Part shown: positions 48,394 through 57,816 of the stretch, one piece after another
How the letters are laid out: each line of letters opens with the position of its first letter
How positions within the stretch are numbered: the stretch's first letter is position 1
Assembly: GCA_037045185.1 (NCBI GenBank)
Contig: JBAOHQ010000008.1
Span: 248,001-312,000, forward strand
DNA length: 64,000 nucleotides
Source of the DNA: JAKOUY01 sp037045185
Lineage (GTDB): Bacteria > Actinomycetota > Acidimicrobiia > Acidimicrobiales > Ilumatobacteraceae
Reading direction: 5' to 3'
Translations under genes and position numbers: made by a program
Notes under the pieces: model-generated
Told to the model about the DNA's origin: nothing
Databases searched by the model: none
Seen by the model: only the letters and a program-made list of their open reading frames with translations

Positions 48394-48921
48394 GTGAATC
48401 GAACCCGTCGCCGCCGGCCCCACCCTGCCCACCGTGCCCGCCAGGCCGTCAGCGCTGCCAGCGTCGCAGGGATGGTGGTGCTCTGGGCGCTGATGACCGT
48501 CGATCACCACGACCATGCTCTCGCGGTGGGCGAGTCGCTGCCCGTCGCAGATTCGCCGGCCGAGACCGCGCCCCCGCCCGCGGCCCCGGCGTCGACAACG
48601 CAGCGGGCGACGAGCACCCGCCGCCACCGCGCCAGGCGGGCCACTCCGCCGTCGGCCCCGTCGACCCGCCCGGCACGTCGGGCGCGGAGTGCGCGCTTCA
48701 CTCGCCCGGCGCGGGCGATCCGCTCGGCGGCCCACGCCAAGAAGCGGGCGGCCCGGGCAGCCGTAGTCGCGAGCGCCCGTCCCGCCGTGCGCAAGCCACC
48801 GGTGGTGGTGCGCACACCGGCACCCCGGCCCCTGCCCACAACCGCCGTGCGCAAGCCACCCGCCCCGGTGGTGGCCGCAACGCCGGCACCCCGCCCGGTG
48901 ACCCGCAGCCACGGAAGTTGA
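48394..48921 (+). CDS. Basic single-pass membrane protein with Arg/Pro/Ala-rich tail
   Basis: About 175 residues from GTG 48394. A basic N terminus leads to one hydrophobic helix (AASVAGMVVLWALM). A long tail rich in Ala, Pro, Arg and Thr follows, ending in two imperfect repeats of AVRKPP...TPAPRP. The tail would face outward if the positive-inside rule holds. It lies between dop and pup, where I know of no standard gene. The function is unknown; low-complexity sequence makes homology hard to judge, and it might partly be a non-coding spacer. Confidence 0.55.
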   Translation: MNRTRRRRPHPAHRARQAVSAASVAGMVVLWALMTVDHHDHALAVGESLPVADSPAETAPPPAAPASTTQRATSTRRHRARRATPPSAPSTRPARRARSARFTRPARAIRSAAHAKKRAARAAVVASARPAVRKPPVVVRTPAPRPLPTTAVRKPPAPVVAATPAPRPVTRSHGS

Positions 48922-48985
48922 CGCGGTCATGGCAACCGCGTCGCCGTGCCCGTTAGGGTGCTGAGGACGACATCGAGGTTGCGGG

Positions 48986-49177
48986 ATGAGCGAACAGATC
49001 CACAAGAAGTCCACGACGAGCCGGCCGGCCGAACCTGCCCAGGATCAGGCTGGCGTCGCGGCCAACTCGGACAAGCTGAAGGCCGACATCGACGACCTGC
49101 TCGATGAGATCGACGAGGTCCTCGAGACCAACGCCGAGGACTTCGTCAAGTCATACGTGCAAAAGGGCGGGCAGTAG
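48986..49177 (+). CDS. pup: Prokaryotic ubiquitin-like protein Pup
   Basis: 63 residues, disordered N-terminal half and helical C-terminal half (LKADIDDLLDEIDEVLETN) that binds Mpa. It ends FVKSYVQKGGQ: the Gly-Gly-Gln end must be deamidated by Dop before PafA ligates it to lysines. A ribosome-binding region (GAGGTTGCGGG) precedes the ATG, so this gene is not leaderless. It lies 3 bp before prcB. Confidence 0.97.
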   Translation: MSEQIHKKSTTSRPAEPAQDQAGVAANSDKLKADIDDLLDEIDEVLETNAEDFVKSYVQKGGQ

Positions 49178-49180
49178 TCC

Positions 49181-49972
49181 ATGTCGATGCCGCTGTTCAC
49201 CCCGGGCAGCGACCCGGGGTCGAGTTTCCCTGAGCTTCTGCGCCGGACCCAGGTGGCAGCGCCGGCGCTCGGCGCCGACGCCGTCGCCGCGGGACTCGAC
49301 GTCCCCCACGCCACCACCTGCGTGGCGCTGCGATTCGACGACGGCGTGGTCATGGCCGGTGACCGCCGGGCCACCAGCGGCAACCTGATCAGCCATCGAG
49401 GCATGGAGAAGGTGGTCCAAGCCGATCGCTTCAGCGGCGTGGCCATCGCCGGCGCGGCCGGTCCGGCGATGGAGATGATCAAGCTGTTCCAGTTGCAGCT
49501 CGAGCACTACGAGAAGGTCGAGGGGCAGTCGCTGAGCCTGGAGGGCAAGGCCAACCAGCTCTCGATGATGGTCCGCGGCAACCTTCCGGCGGCCATGCAG
49601 GGCATGGTGGTGGTGCCGATCTTCGCCGGCTACGACCTGCGCCGGTCCACCGGCCGGCTGTGGACCTACGACGTCACCGGCGGCCGGTACGAAGAGCAGG
49701 AGTTCGTCGCCACCGGATCCGGCAGCCTGCACGCGTCGACGGTCATCAAGGTCACCTACCGGCCCGGGCTCGACCGCCAGGCCGCCGTCCGCCTTGCCTG
49801 CCGCAGCCTGTGGGAGGCTGCCGACGCCGACTCCGCCACCGGCGGACCCGACGCGCTGCGTGGCATCTATCCGGTCGTGGCCACCATTACCACCGCCGGC
49901 TGGCAGCGCTTGGATGACGGTGAACTGGCTGGTGTGTTCGAGTCCATCGTCGACGAGGTGCGTGTCCGATGA
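49181..49972 (+). CDS. prcB: Proteasome subunit beta
   Basis: 263 residues. A propeptide of about 44 residues ends PHA; the mature protein would begin with the catalytic Thr45 (TTCVALRFDDGV). Gly-Asp-Arg-Arg (MAGDRRATSG) and the oxyanion region GAAGPAMEM are typical. Cys replaces Ile/Val two residues after the catalytic Thr. It forms the inner rings of the 20S core. It overlaps prcA by 4 bp. Confidence 0.96.
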   Translation: MSMPLFTPGSDPGSSFPELLRRTQVAAPALGADAVAAGLDVPHATTCVALRFDDGVVMAGDRRATSGNLISHRGMEKVVQADRFSGVAIAGAAGPAMEMIKLFQLQLEHYEKVEGQSLSLEGKANQLSMMVRGNLPAAMQGMVVVPIFAGYDLRRSTGRLWTYDVTGGRYEEQEFVATGSGSLHASTVIKVTYRPGLDRQAAVRLACRSLWEAADADSATGGPDALRGIYPVVATITTAGWQRLDDGELAGVFESIVDEVRVR

Positions 49973-50646
49973 ACATGCCGTACTACGTCGCTCCGGAACA
50001 GATCATGAAGGACCGGGCGGACTACGCCCGCAAGGGGATCGCTCGCGGTCGGGCGATGGTGGCGCTGCGCTACGACGACGGCATCGCCCTGGTTGCCGAG
50101 AACGCCAGCAACACGCTGCGCAAGATCAGCGAGATCTACGACCGCATCGCGTTCGGCGGCGTCGGTAAGTACAACGAGTTTGACCAGCTACGTGTGGCCG
50201 GAGTGCGCGCCGCCGACTTGAAGGGGTACCAGTACAGCCGGGACGACGTCGACGCCCGAAGCCTGGCCAACCAGTACGCGCAGATCCTCGGACAGGTGTT
50301 CACCCACGAGATGAAACCACTGGAGGTGGAGATCCTGGTCGCCGAGGTGGGCTTCGAGTCCAGCGGCGATCAGCTGTTCCACATCCTGTACGACGGCACG
50401 GTGATGGACGAACGGCACTTCAGCGTGCTGGGTGGCGACGCCGAGTCGATCACCAGCCGGATCAAGGCCACCTTCGCCGACGGGTTCACCCTGGCCCAGG
50501 CCGTCTGCACGGCGCGGAGCGCCCTCGCCGGGGATCGCACGGTCGATGCTGCCGGATTGGAGGTCGCCGTGCTCGAGCGCTCCAATGGGCGGCGGTGTTT
50601 CCGGCGGCTCACCGACGAGGACGTCGCCGCGCTGCTGACCAGCTGA
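49969..50646 (+). CDS. prcA: Proteasome subunit alpha
   Basis: 225 residues. The gate-forming N terminus (MNMPYYVAPEQIMKDRADYARKG split over two helical turns) and ENASNTLRKISEIYDRIAF are characteristic of actinobacterial alpha subunits. No catalytic Thr is processed, as expected. It forms the outer rings and docks Mpa through the pocket that takes the GQYL end. Coupled to prcB by ATGA. Confidence 0.95.
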   Translation: MNMPYYVAPEQIMKDRADYARKGIARGRAMVALRYDDGIALVAENASNTLRKISEIYDRIAFGGVGKYNEFDQLRVAGVRAADLKGYQYSRDDVDARSLANQYAQILGQVFTHEMKPLEVEILVAEVGFESSGDQLFHILYDGTVMDERHFSVLGGDAESITSRIKATFADGFTLAQAVCTARSALAGDRTVDAAGLEVAVLERSNGRRCFRRLTDEDVAALLTS

Positions 50647-50651
50647 CGCGC

Positions 50652-50657
50652 TACGTT
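50652..50657 (+). promoter_or_regulatory. -10-like hexamer TACGTT upstream of pafA
   Basis: TACGTT lies 6 nt before ATG 50664 in the 17-bp space after prcA, so pafA may also be transcribed on its own. Confidence 0.45.
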
Positions 50658-50663
50658 GCCCGC

Positions 50664-52022
50664 ATGGAGCGGCGCATCTACGGACTCGAGAACGAGTACG
50701 GCGTCACCTGCACGCTGCGCGGTCAGCGCCGCCTCAGCCCCGACGAGGTGGCCCGCTACCTGTTCCGCCGCGTGGTCACCTGGGGGCGCAGCAGCAACGT
50801 GTTCCTGCAGAACGGGGCCCGGCTGTACCTCGACGTCGGCTCCCACCCCGAATACGCCACCCCGGAGTGCGACAGCCTCTACGACGTCGTGGTCCACGAC
50901 AAGGCGGGGGAGCGTGTCTTGGAGAGCCTCCTGGAGTCGGCCGAGGCTCGGCTGCGCGAGGAGGGCATCCGCGGTACGGTCTACCTCTTCAAGAACAACA
51001 CCGACTCGGCCGGCAACAGCTATGGCTGCCACGAGAACTACCTCACCAGTCGTGAGGACGAACTTGGCCACTACGCCGAGGTGTTGATCCCGTTCCTCGT
51101 CAGCCGGCAGATCTACACGGGCGCCGGCAAGGTGCTGCAAACCGCCCGAGGCCCGCTGTACAGCATCGCCCAGCGCGCCGAGCACATCTGGGAGGGCGTC
51201 TCCAGCGCCACCACCCGAAGCCGGCCGATCATCAACACCCGCGACGAGCCTCACGCCGACGCCGAGCGCTACCGCCGGCTGCACGTCATCGTCGGTGACT
51301 CGAACATGAGCGAGTACACGTCCTTCGTCAAGGTGGGCGCCGCGGCGTGCCTGCTGAGGATGCTCGAAGACCCCACGGTGGTCCTGCGCGACATGACCCT
51401 GGAGAACCCGATCCGGGCGATCCGTGACATCAGCCACGACATGACCTGCCGGCGCAAGGTCCGCCTGGCCAACGGGCGCGAGGTGAGCGCCCTCGACATC
51501 CAGCGCGAGTACCTCGATCGGGCGTTGCGCTACGCCGACACCAAGGGCTTCCCCCCACTCGAACAACGGGCACTGGAGATGTGGGAGCACTGCGTGTCCA
51601 CCATCGAGAACGACCCGATGAAGCTGGATCGCGAGGTCGACTGGGTGATCAAGTACCGGCTGCTGGAGGCGTTCCGCGAGCGCCACCAGCTGGGCCTCGG
51701 CGATGCCCGGGTGCAACTCCTCGACCTCCAGTACCACGACATCGCCCGGCACCGCAGCCCCTTCTACAAGTTGCAGGACCGGGGCATGGTCGAGCGGATG
51801 TGCACCGACGCCGACATCGACACGGCGATGGACACACCACCGCAGGACACCAGGGCACGCCTGCGCGGCGAGTTCATCAAACGGGCCAAGGAACGCAAAC
51901 GGGACTACACCGTGGACTGGGTGCACCTCAAGCTCAACGACCAGGCCCAACGCACCGTGCTGTGCAAGGACCCGTTCAAGAGCCGGGACGAGCGCGTCGA
52001 AAAGCTGATCGCCTCGCTCTAA
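50664..52022 (+). CDS. pafA: Pup--protein ligase PafA
   Basis: 452 residues. It begins MERRIYGLENEYGVTC, with the ATP/Mg-binding Glu residues, and shares GNSYGCHENYL and NTRDEPHAD with Dop but lacks the Dop loop near the N terminus. PafA activates the C-terminal Glu of Pup with ATP and joins it to substrate lysines. Clean C terminus (SRDERVEKLI). Its stop overlaps the lepB promoter hexamer. Confidence 0.96.
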   Translation: MERRIYGLENEYGVTCTLRGQRRLSPDEVARYLFRRVVTWGRSSNVFLQNGARLYLDVGSHPEYATPECDSLYDVVVHDKAGERVLESLLESAEARLREEGIRGTVYLFKNNTDSAGNSYGCHENYLTSREDELGHYAEVLIPFLVSRQIYTGAGKVLQTARGPLYSIAQRAEHIWEGVSSATTRSRPIINTRDEPHADAERYRRLHVIVGDSNMSEYTSFVKVGAAACLLRMLEDPTVVLRDMTLENPIRAIRDISHDMTCRRKVRLANGREVSALDIQREYLDRALRYADTKGFPPLEQRALEMWEHCVSTIENDPMKLDREVDWVIKYRLLEAFRERHQLGLGDARVQLLDLQYHDIARHRSPFYKLQDRGMVERMCTDADIDTAMDTPPQDTRARLRGEFIKRAKERKRDYTVDWVHLKLNDQAQRTVLCKDPFKSRDERVEKLIASL

Positions 52023-52025
52023 CCT
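52020..52025 (+). promoter_or_regulatory. -10-like hexamer TAACCT upstream of lepB
   Basis: TAACCT overlaps the pafA stop and lies 7 nt before ATG 52033. Confidence 0.5.
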
Positions 52026-52032
52026 GGCACGA

Positions 52033-52669
52033 ATGGAAACGACCAGCTCTGCTGACACCGTGACCGACGTCGCGGTGGACACCGACGAGCCGGTCACCGA
52101 CGACGCCGCGGCGGCGCCGCCTGCTGCCACCAAGAAGAAGCGCAACTCGCTCATCGAATGGGGGGTGGTCATCGTCATCGCCGCCCTGTCGGCCTTCCTC
52201 GTGCGCACCTTCGTGGTCGAGCAGTTCAAGGTGGTCGGCCAGTCGATGGAGAGCACCCTGCACGGTGGGGACCGGGTGCTGGTGAACAAGCTCGGATACC
52301 GCCTGCACGACCCGCGCCGCGGCGATGTCGTGGTCCTCGATCCCATCGAGGGCATCTCCTCCAGCGACCTCATCAAGCGGGTCATCGGTCTGCCCGGCGA
52401 GACGGTGTCGATGTCCGCGGAGACCTGCCAGGTGCTGGTCAACGGCAAGGAGCTGCATCGAGCCCTACCTCGATCCCATCGCCACGACACCCGGCGGATG
52501 TGGTGGCGAGCTGAAGGAGGTCACCGTCCCGGCCGATCACGTGCTGGTCCTGGGCGACCACCGCAACGCCTCCTCCGACGGGCGCAACTTCGGCCCGGTC
52601 GCCTTCGACCACATCGTCGGCCGGGCGTTCGTGGTGATCTGGCCGAAGAGCGATTGGCAGTGGCTGTAG
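52033..52669 (+). CDS. lepB: Signal peptidase I (frameshifted as assembled)
   Basis: About 211 residues after correction. A cytoplasmic acidic N terminus leads to one transmembrane helix (about 40-58). The catalytic Ser71 is in VVGQSMEST and the general-base Lys115 in SDLIKRVIGLPGE. The final box GDHRNASSDGRNFGPV is complete. The frame changes at 52455-52456 (ctgCatc), a G/C doublet in a Leu codon; IEPYLDP follows. It removes signal peptides of Sec and Tat substrates, fitting with tatA/tatC nearby. Confidence 0.94.
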
Positions 52670-53410
52670 TCAGCCCGCTCCTGGTGGGCTGAGCCCGTCG
52701 ATCTGCGCCCGGTAGCACTCCATCATCCGGTCCACCCAGTCCGAGTAGATCCCGTCCAGGCCCATCCGCAGCCCAGCCTCGATCACGTGCGGGTCCTGCA
52801 TGTCCCAACCGAAGCAGTAGCGCTCGAAGCGGTGGAACAGGGCGACCATGCCGCCATTCCACTCGGTGTGGTGCATGTTCATGCAGTGGATGCCCTGCTG
52901 CCGCAAGGTGGCGGCGCGGCGCTCGGGTCCTTCCTTCATCGCCCGCACCGACGTGGACTCGACCAGCTTGACGCCGCGGCCGCGCAGGTCGAGCAGATCC
53001 TGCCAGCGTGGGGCGCACAGCCACAGGTCCTCCAGCGCGTCGGGCGCCACCTCGGTCACGACGTCCACCACCCGTGGCCCGCACCCCGGCGCCTTCAGGT
53101 CGAGTGACAGGACCAGGTCGGCGCCGCACGTGTCGTACAGCTCGGCAAGGGAGGGGATGTGGGCGGGCAGCGCCGAGCGGGTCAGCTCGCCGATCCGCCT
53201 GGTCCGCCCGAGCCGCCCCTTGACCACCCCGTCGTGGTCCAGCACCGGGACTCCATCGCTGGTCAGCCACACGTCGCTCTCCAGGCCCGAGGCCCCGAGC
53301 CGGCGAGCGAGGGCGAAGGAGGGCAGGGTGTTCTCTCGCTCGTGGGCGCGCGCCCCACGATGGCCGAAGGCGATCGGACGGCCGATGAGCGAGGGTAGTC
53401 GTTGCTGCAC
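52670..53410 (-). CDS. Glycerophosphodiester phosphodiesterase family protein
   Basis: About 246 residues of a TIM-barrel GDPD. The entry AFGHRGARAHERENTLPSF carries the two active-site His/Arg and Glu-Asn. ESDVWLTSDGVPVLDHD holds the metal ligands, and LSLDLKAP a further carboxylate. GDPDs release alcohols from glycerophosphodiesters. No signal peptide is seen, so it is probably cytoplasmic. GTG 53410 is chosen because the barrel begins about ten residues later. The stop is immediately after the lepB stop, so the two genes converge. Confidence 0.86.
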   Translation of the reverse strand: MQQRLPSLIGRPIAFGHRGARAHERENTLPSFALARRLGASGLESDVWLTSDGVPVLDHDGVVKGRLGRTRRIGELTRSALPAHIPSLAELYDTCGADLVLSLDLKAPGCGPRVVDVVTEVAPDALEDLWLCAPRWQDLLDLRGRGVKLVESTSVRAMKEGPERRAATLRQQGIHCMNMHHTEWNGGMVALFHRFERYCFGWDMQDPHVIEAGLRMGLDGIYSDWVDRMMECYRAQIDGLSPPGAG

Positions 53411-53437
53411 GCCCAGGATGATGCCACGGCGCCCGGG

Positions 53438-53443
53438 TACACT
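53438..53443 (+). promoter_or_regulatory. -10-like hexamer TACACT upstream of tatA
   Basis: TACACT lies 7 nt before ATG 53451, the first gene of tatA-tatC-helY. Confidence 0.5.
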
Positions 53444-53450
53444 CGCCGCC

Positions 53451-53756
53451 ATGTTCAACCTGAGCGGCAGCGAACTGGTCTTCCTGCTGCTCCTGGCGCT
53501 GATCATCCTCGGCCCGGAGAAGCTGCCCGAGGCGCTGCGCAAGTTCGGCAAGACCTACGCCGAGGTCAAGAAGATGACGACCGGGTTCCAGACCGAGATG
53601 CGCAGCGTGATGGACGAGCCGATGCGTGAGATGCGCTCCACCGCCGATGCGCTGCGCAACGTGCTGGAGGGCACGGCCGAGGACGCCAAAGCCGTCGTCA
53701 ACGAGGCTGCCGAGGCAACCAAACTGCCCAAGCAACCGGAGGCGTCCGGCGAATGA
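53451..53756 (+). CDS. tatA: Sec-independent translocase subunit TatA/TatB
   Basis: 101 residues. A short N-terminal helix (SELVFLLLLALIILGPEKLP) with the Gly-Pro hinge is followed by an amphipathic helix and a charged tail. The Glu in the transmembrane helix and GPEKLP leave TatB-like function possible. It pairs with TatC to move folded proteins. The start follows a -10 hexamer. It overlaps tatC by 4 bp. Confidence 0.92.
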   Translation: MFNLSGSELVFLLLLALIILGPEKLPEALRKFGKTYAEVKKMTTGFQTEMRSVMDEPMREMRSTADALRNVLEGTAEDAKAVVNEAAEATKLPKQPEASGE

Positions 53757-54549
53757 AGTTCCGCCGCGGCGGGGCCCGCCCGACGTTGAAGACGCCCGAC
53801 GACCAGATGACCCTGGTGGAGCACCTCGCGGAACTGCGCACCCGCATCATCCAGCGCGCTGCTGGCCGTCGTCATTGGCGTCGTGGTCGTCATGGTCTTC
53901 TACGACCCGGTGCTGCGCTTCCTGGCCAAGCCGTTCCATCGACTGTCCGCGGCAAAGCCCGACGGCTACTGCACCAGCGACTTCTTGTCGCTCGGCCCGC
54001 TGGAGGGGTTCTCCACCCGGCTGTCGGTGTCCACCTACGGGGGCATCATCCTGGCCCTGCCCGTGATCATGTGGCAGGTGTGGCGCTTCGTCGTGCCGGC
54101 GCTGCACGCCAAGGAGAAGAAGTACCGCGGTCCCGTTCGTGTTGAGCAGCGTCGGCCTGTTCGCCCTCGGTGGGTACGTGGCCTACTGGACGCTGGACAA
54201 GGCGTTGGAGTTTCTCATCGACTGGAGCGGCGCCGGGGTGAAGGCCAACTTCCAGGTCAGCAAGTACATCAGCCTGGTCGGGCTGATGGTGGCCGCCTTC
54301 GGGATCGCCTTCGAGTTCCCGGTGATGCTGGTGTTCCTGCAACTCGTCGGCGTCCTCAGCCCGAGGACCCTGATGCGCGGCTGGCGGTACGCCATCATGA
54401 TCATCTTCGTGATCGCCGCGGTCATCACCCCCAGCGGCGACCCGTACTCGATGATGGCCCTGGCCGTCCCGATGACGCTGTTCTATGTGATCTCCATCGT
54501 CATCGGTGTCATGTTCCAACGTCGCCGCGCCGCCGCCCAGGCGGTCTAG
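53753..54549 (+). CDS. tatC: Twin-arginine translocase subunit TatC (two frameshifts as assembled)
   Basis: About 264 residues after correction, with six transmembrane helices. The signal-recognition N terminus MTLVEHLAELRTRI, the FSTRLSVSTYGGIILALP region and PFVLSSVGLFALGGYVAYW are in three frames. One extra base lies at 53854-53856 (cagCgcg) and one at 54126-54127 (tacCgcg), both in C/G doublets. The last helix region has VITPSGDPYSMMALAVP, as in TatC. It overlaps tatA by 4 bp; helY follows after 3 bp. Confidence 0.94.
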
Positions 54550-54552
54550 CCG

Positions 54553-57136
54553 GTGGCGGCCGCCCGCGAGGTTGCCGGCTACGCCTTCGACCTCGATCCG
54601 TTCCAGGTCGAAGCCATAGCCGCCTGGGACCGCGGCGAGTCCGTGCTCGTGGCGGCGCCCACGGGCAGCGGCAAGACGCTGGTGGCCGAGTACGCCATCG
54701 ACGCTGCCCTGGGCGCCGGTGGGCGGGCGTTCTACACCGCTCCGATCAAGGCCTTGTCGAACCAGAAGTTCCACGATCTCGGCGCTCGCCTCGGCATCGA
54801 TCGGGTGGGTCTGTTGACGGGGGACAACGCCATCAACGCCGACGCCCCGGTGGTGGTGATGACCACCGAAGTGCTGCGCAACATGATCTACGCCCGCTCA
54901 GACGCGCTGGACGGGCTCGCCGCCGTCGTGCTCGACGAGGTCCACTTCCTGCAGGACGCGTACCGCGGCCCGGTGTGGGAGGAGGTCATCATCCATCTCC
55001 CCGCCGAAGTCCGCCTGGTCTGCCTGTCGGCAACGGTCAGCAACGCGGCCGAACTGGTCGACTGGATCTCCACGGTGCGCGGGCCCACCGCGGCGGTGGT
55101 CGAGGAGCGGCGGCCGGTGCGCCTGGAGAACCTGTACCTGATCGGTGACCGCACCAACGACCGGCTGCATTTCCTGCCCACCCTGGTGAACGGGCGAGCC
55201 AACGGCGACGCCGTGCGCATCGACGGTGAAGCCGTCCGTGGCCAGCGGCGCGGCAAGACGCCCCAGGGCCGCCGCCGTCTGTACACACCGTCGCGGTTGG
55301 ACGTGGTGGAGTTGCTGGAGCGTCGCCGCCTGCTCCCCGCGATCTACTTCATCTTCAGCCGCAACCAGTGCGACGAAGCAGCGGCGTCCTGCCTGGCCGC
55401 GGGGGTCCGGCTGACCACGCCCGACGAGCGCGACCGGATCGGCCAGCTGGTGGAGACCCGCCTGGCCGGGCTCACCGACGCCGACTTGGACGTGCTCGGG
55501 TACAGCCAGTTCCTGGCCCAGCTCGAAGCCGGGGTGGCTGCCCACCACGCCGGGATGGTGCCGCCGTTCAAGGAGGCGGTGGAGGCCTGCTTCAACGAGG
55601 GGCTGGTCAAGGTCGTCTTCGCCACCGAGACACTGGCGGTGGGGATCAACATGCCGGCCCGCTCGGTGGTCATCGACAAGCTGACCAAGTTCACCGGGGA
55701 CCACCACACCTTCTTGAGCCCCGGCGAGTTCACCCAGCTCACCGGTCGCGCCGGGAGGCGGGGAATGGACGACGTGGGTCACGCCGTGGTCCTGTGGAGC
55801 CCGTTCGTGACCTTCGAGCAGGTCGCCATGCTGGCCTCCAGCAAGACGTTCCACCTGAACAGCGCCTTCCGCCCCACCTACAACATGGCGGCCAACCTGG
55901 TGCGCTCGTACACCAGCGGCCAGGCCCACCACCTGCTCAACCTGTCCTTCGCTCAATACCAGGCCGATCGCAACGTCGTGGCCACCGAGCGGCGCATCGC
56001 CCAGCGCGAGGCACAGCTCGACGCCTTGCGGGGCGCGGCTGCGAGCCCCTTCGGGGATCTCGACGACTACCGCCGCCTGCCCCGCCAGGCCGGCCACGGT
56101 GGCGCCGAGCGCATCGCCGCGGCGCTCGAGGCGCTGCGCCCGGGGGACGTGGTCTACGCCGAGAAGGCCAAGTACGTGGGTCGGGTGGCGGTGCTGTCGG
56201 TGGCCCATCGCAAGGCCGGGCTGCGCATCACCGGGGTCACCACGCGCTCCGGGCTGATCCACCTCGGCGTCGAGGACTTCGCCGAGCCACCGCGGGCGAT
56301 CGGTTCGGTCACCCTGCCCGAGGTGTTCCTGCCGGCCGCGGCGGAGTTCCAGCGCGCCGTCGGCGACGAGCTCAAACGGGTGCGCACGACCCGTCCCGGC
56401 GGCGCCGGCGACAGCGTCGAAGACGTCGTCCGCCACCCGGTCGAGGCCGATCCCGATCTGGACGAACGGCTGCGCGCCGCCACCCAGGCCGATCGCGTCG
56501 AGCGCGAGCTTCGCCAGCTGCGCCAGGTGGTCGCCAACCGGGCGCAGTCGGTGGGCCGGGACTTCGACCGAGTCCTCGGCGTGCTAGGTGAGTTCGGCTA
56601 TGTCGACGGCTGGTCGCTGACCGACGCCGGCGAGCGGCTCAGCCGGATGTTCCACGAGTGCGATCTGCTGGTGGTCGAGTGTCTCGAACCGCGGGCTGCT
56701 CGACGGCCTCGACGCGGCCACGTTCGCAGCGCTGGTCAGCGTCTTCGTGTACGAGCACCGCAGCCCCGACGACCCACCCCAGCCGTGGTTCCCGGGCGGG
56801 CCGGCACGGCGGCGCTGGCAGGCGATCGCCGACGTCAGCTACGAGGTGCAGGCAGCCGAGGAGGAGGCGGGGATCGCCGTGCATCGCCCACCGGACCCCA
56901 CCTTCGTCGCCGTCGCCTACGCCTGGGCCGCGGGGGAGGGGTTCGCCGAGGTCGTCGAGGAGGAGGCGCTGTCCGGCGGGGACTTCGTGCGCACCACCAA
57001 GCAGCTCATCGACCTGGTGCGCCAGCTGGCCCTGCTGGCGCCGAACCCCGAGACCCGGCGCACCGCGGGGCGCGCGGCCGATGCCCTGTTCCGTGGTGTC
57101 GTGTCGGCGTCCTCGGCGGTGGAGGTGGGGGCGTGA
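54553..57136 (+). CDS. helY: Ski2-like DEVH-box RNA helicase HelY (frameshifted as assembled)
   Basis: About 860 residues after correction. Walker A APTGSGKT at about 35-42, DEVH in LDEVHFL, SAT in LSATVSN, helicase motifs in TETLAVGINMP and TGRAGRRGMD, then a winged-helix and Mtr4/Ski2-type C-terminal part. One extra base near 56691-56692 (G/C doublet in a Pro codon) separates the last quarter, which continues ALVSVFVYEHRS. It resembles the mycobacterial gene downstream of the tat genes. It probably unwinds RNA in decay or processing. Confidence 0.92.
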
Positions 57137-57759
57137 CGATCCGCCGCGGGGCGCCATGGGGTGAGGTGCGTGCCGTGCCCGACGACGTGCGCATCGTCGA
57201 CGACGACCTGGGCCTGCACCACTGGGTGGTTCGCCACCGCCGTGCCGGCCAGGCGATCACGGACGTGGGCGTGCGCCGCGGCGACCTGGCGCGCACCTGC
57301 GGGGGAGGGACGCCCGGCCGGCTGGACGGTCCGGCGCTGTACGCCCCCGTCGACGTCCTGCGGATCACGGCTGAGCCGGGGACCGCACGGGAGCGGGTGA
57401 CCTGGGCGGTCTCCCACCTCGTCGCCCGGCGGAGCTGGTGGCGCGGTGAGGTCCTGCTGGCGATGAACGCCGAGTTCTACGGCGCGTTCGACGTGGCGCC
57501 GCGCGCCCACCCGAACGACGGCAAGGCGGACCTGCTGCGCGTCGGCGGGGACATGCCGTGGCGGGCCCGCCGGGCGGCGCGGCGCCGGGCGGTGACCGGC
57601 ACCCATCTCCCGCATCCGCAGCTGGCCAGCCGCCAGGCCCCGACCGTCGACGAGCAGTTCGCCCGCCCGCTGGTGCTGTGGGTCGACGGGGAGCGATGGG
57701 GGACCGCCTCGCGGGTCCGCATCGACGTCGAACCAGACGCCCTCGCCGTGTACCTGTGA
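57133..57759 (+). CDS. Conserved protein, resembles the C-terminal part of diacylglycerol kinases
   Basis: 208 residues from GTG 57133, overlapping helY by 4 bp. The second half (VLLAMNAEFYGAFDVAPRAHPNDGK split by one break, then LPHPQLASRQA) looks like the beta-sandwich half of DAGK/LCB5-type lipid kinases, including a PNDG segment. The N-terminal nucleotide-binding half expected in a full kinase is absent, so activity is doubtful. The family assignment is tentative. Confidence 0.6.
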   Translation: MTIRRGAPWGEVRAVPDDVRIVDDDLGLHHWVVRHRRAGQAITDVGVRRGDLARTCGGGTPGRLDGPALYAPVDVLRITAEPGTARERVTWAVSHLVARRSWWRGEVLLAMNAEFYGAFDVAPRAHPNDGKADLLRVGGDMPWRARRAARRRAVTGTHLPHPQLASRQAPTVDEQFARPLVLWVDGERWGTASRVRIDVEPDALAVYL

Positions 57760-57803
57760 CCACGCCTCAGCGCCACCGGGTGAGTGCTCGTGCGGGTGGC
57801 CAG

Positions 57804-57809
57804 TAGGGT
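57804..57809 (+). promoter_or_regulatory. -10-like hexamer TAGGGT upstream of the dehydrogenase
   Basis: TAGGGT lies 7 nt before ATG 57817 and excludes the in-frame GTG at 57784, which lies before it. Confidence 0.5.
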
Positions 57810-57816
57810 CGAGTCC

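Noticed and set aside
48918..48959. TTGACG and TAGGGT as a -35/-10 pair for pup
   Set aside because: The gap between the hexamers is about 30 bp, far from the usual 17. TAGGGT alone could serve, but with a leader of about 20 nt it does not belong to the leaderless series.
53851..54130. Programmed ribosomal frameshifting in tatC, rel, lepB or rarA
   Set aside because: No slippery heptamer or downstream structure is shared, the sites are at different positions within unrelated genes, and all but one are +1 at base pairs that look like alternative alleles.
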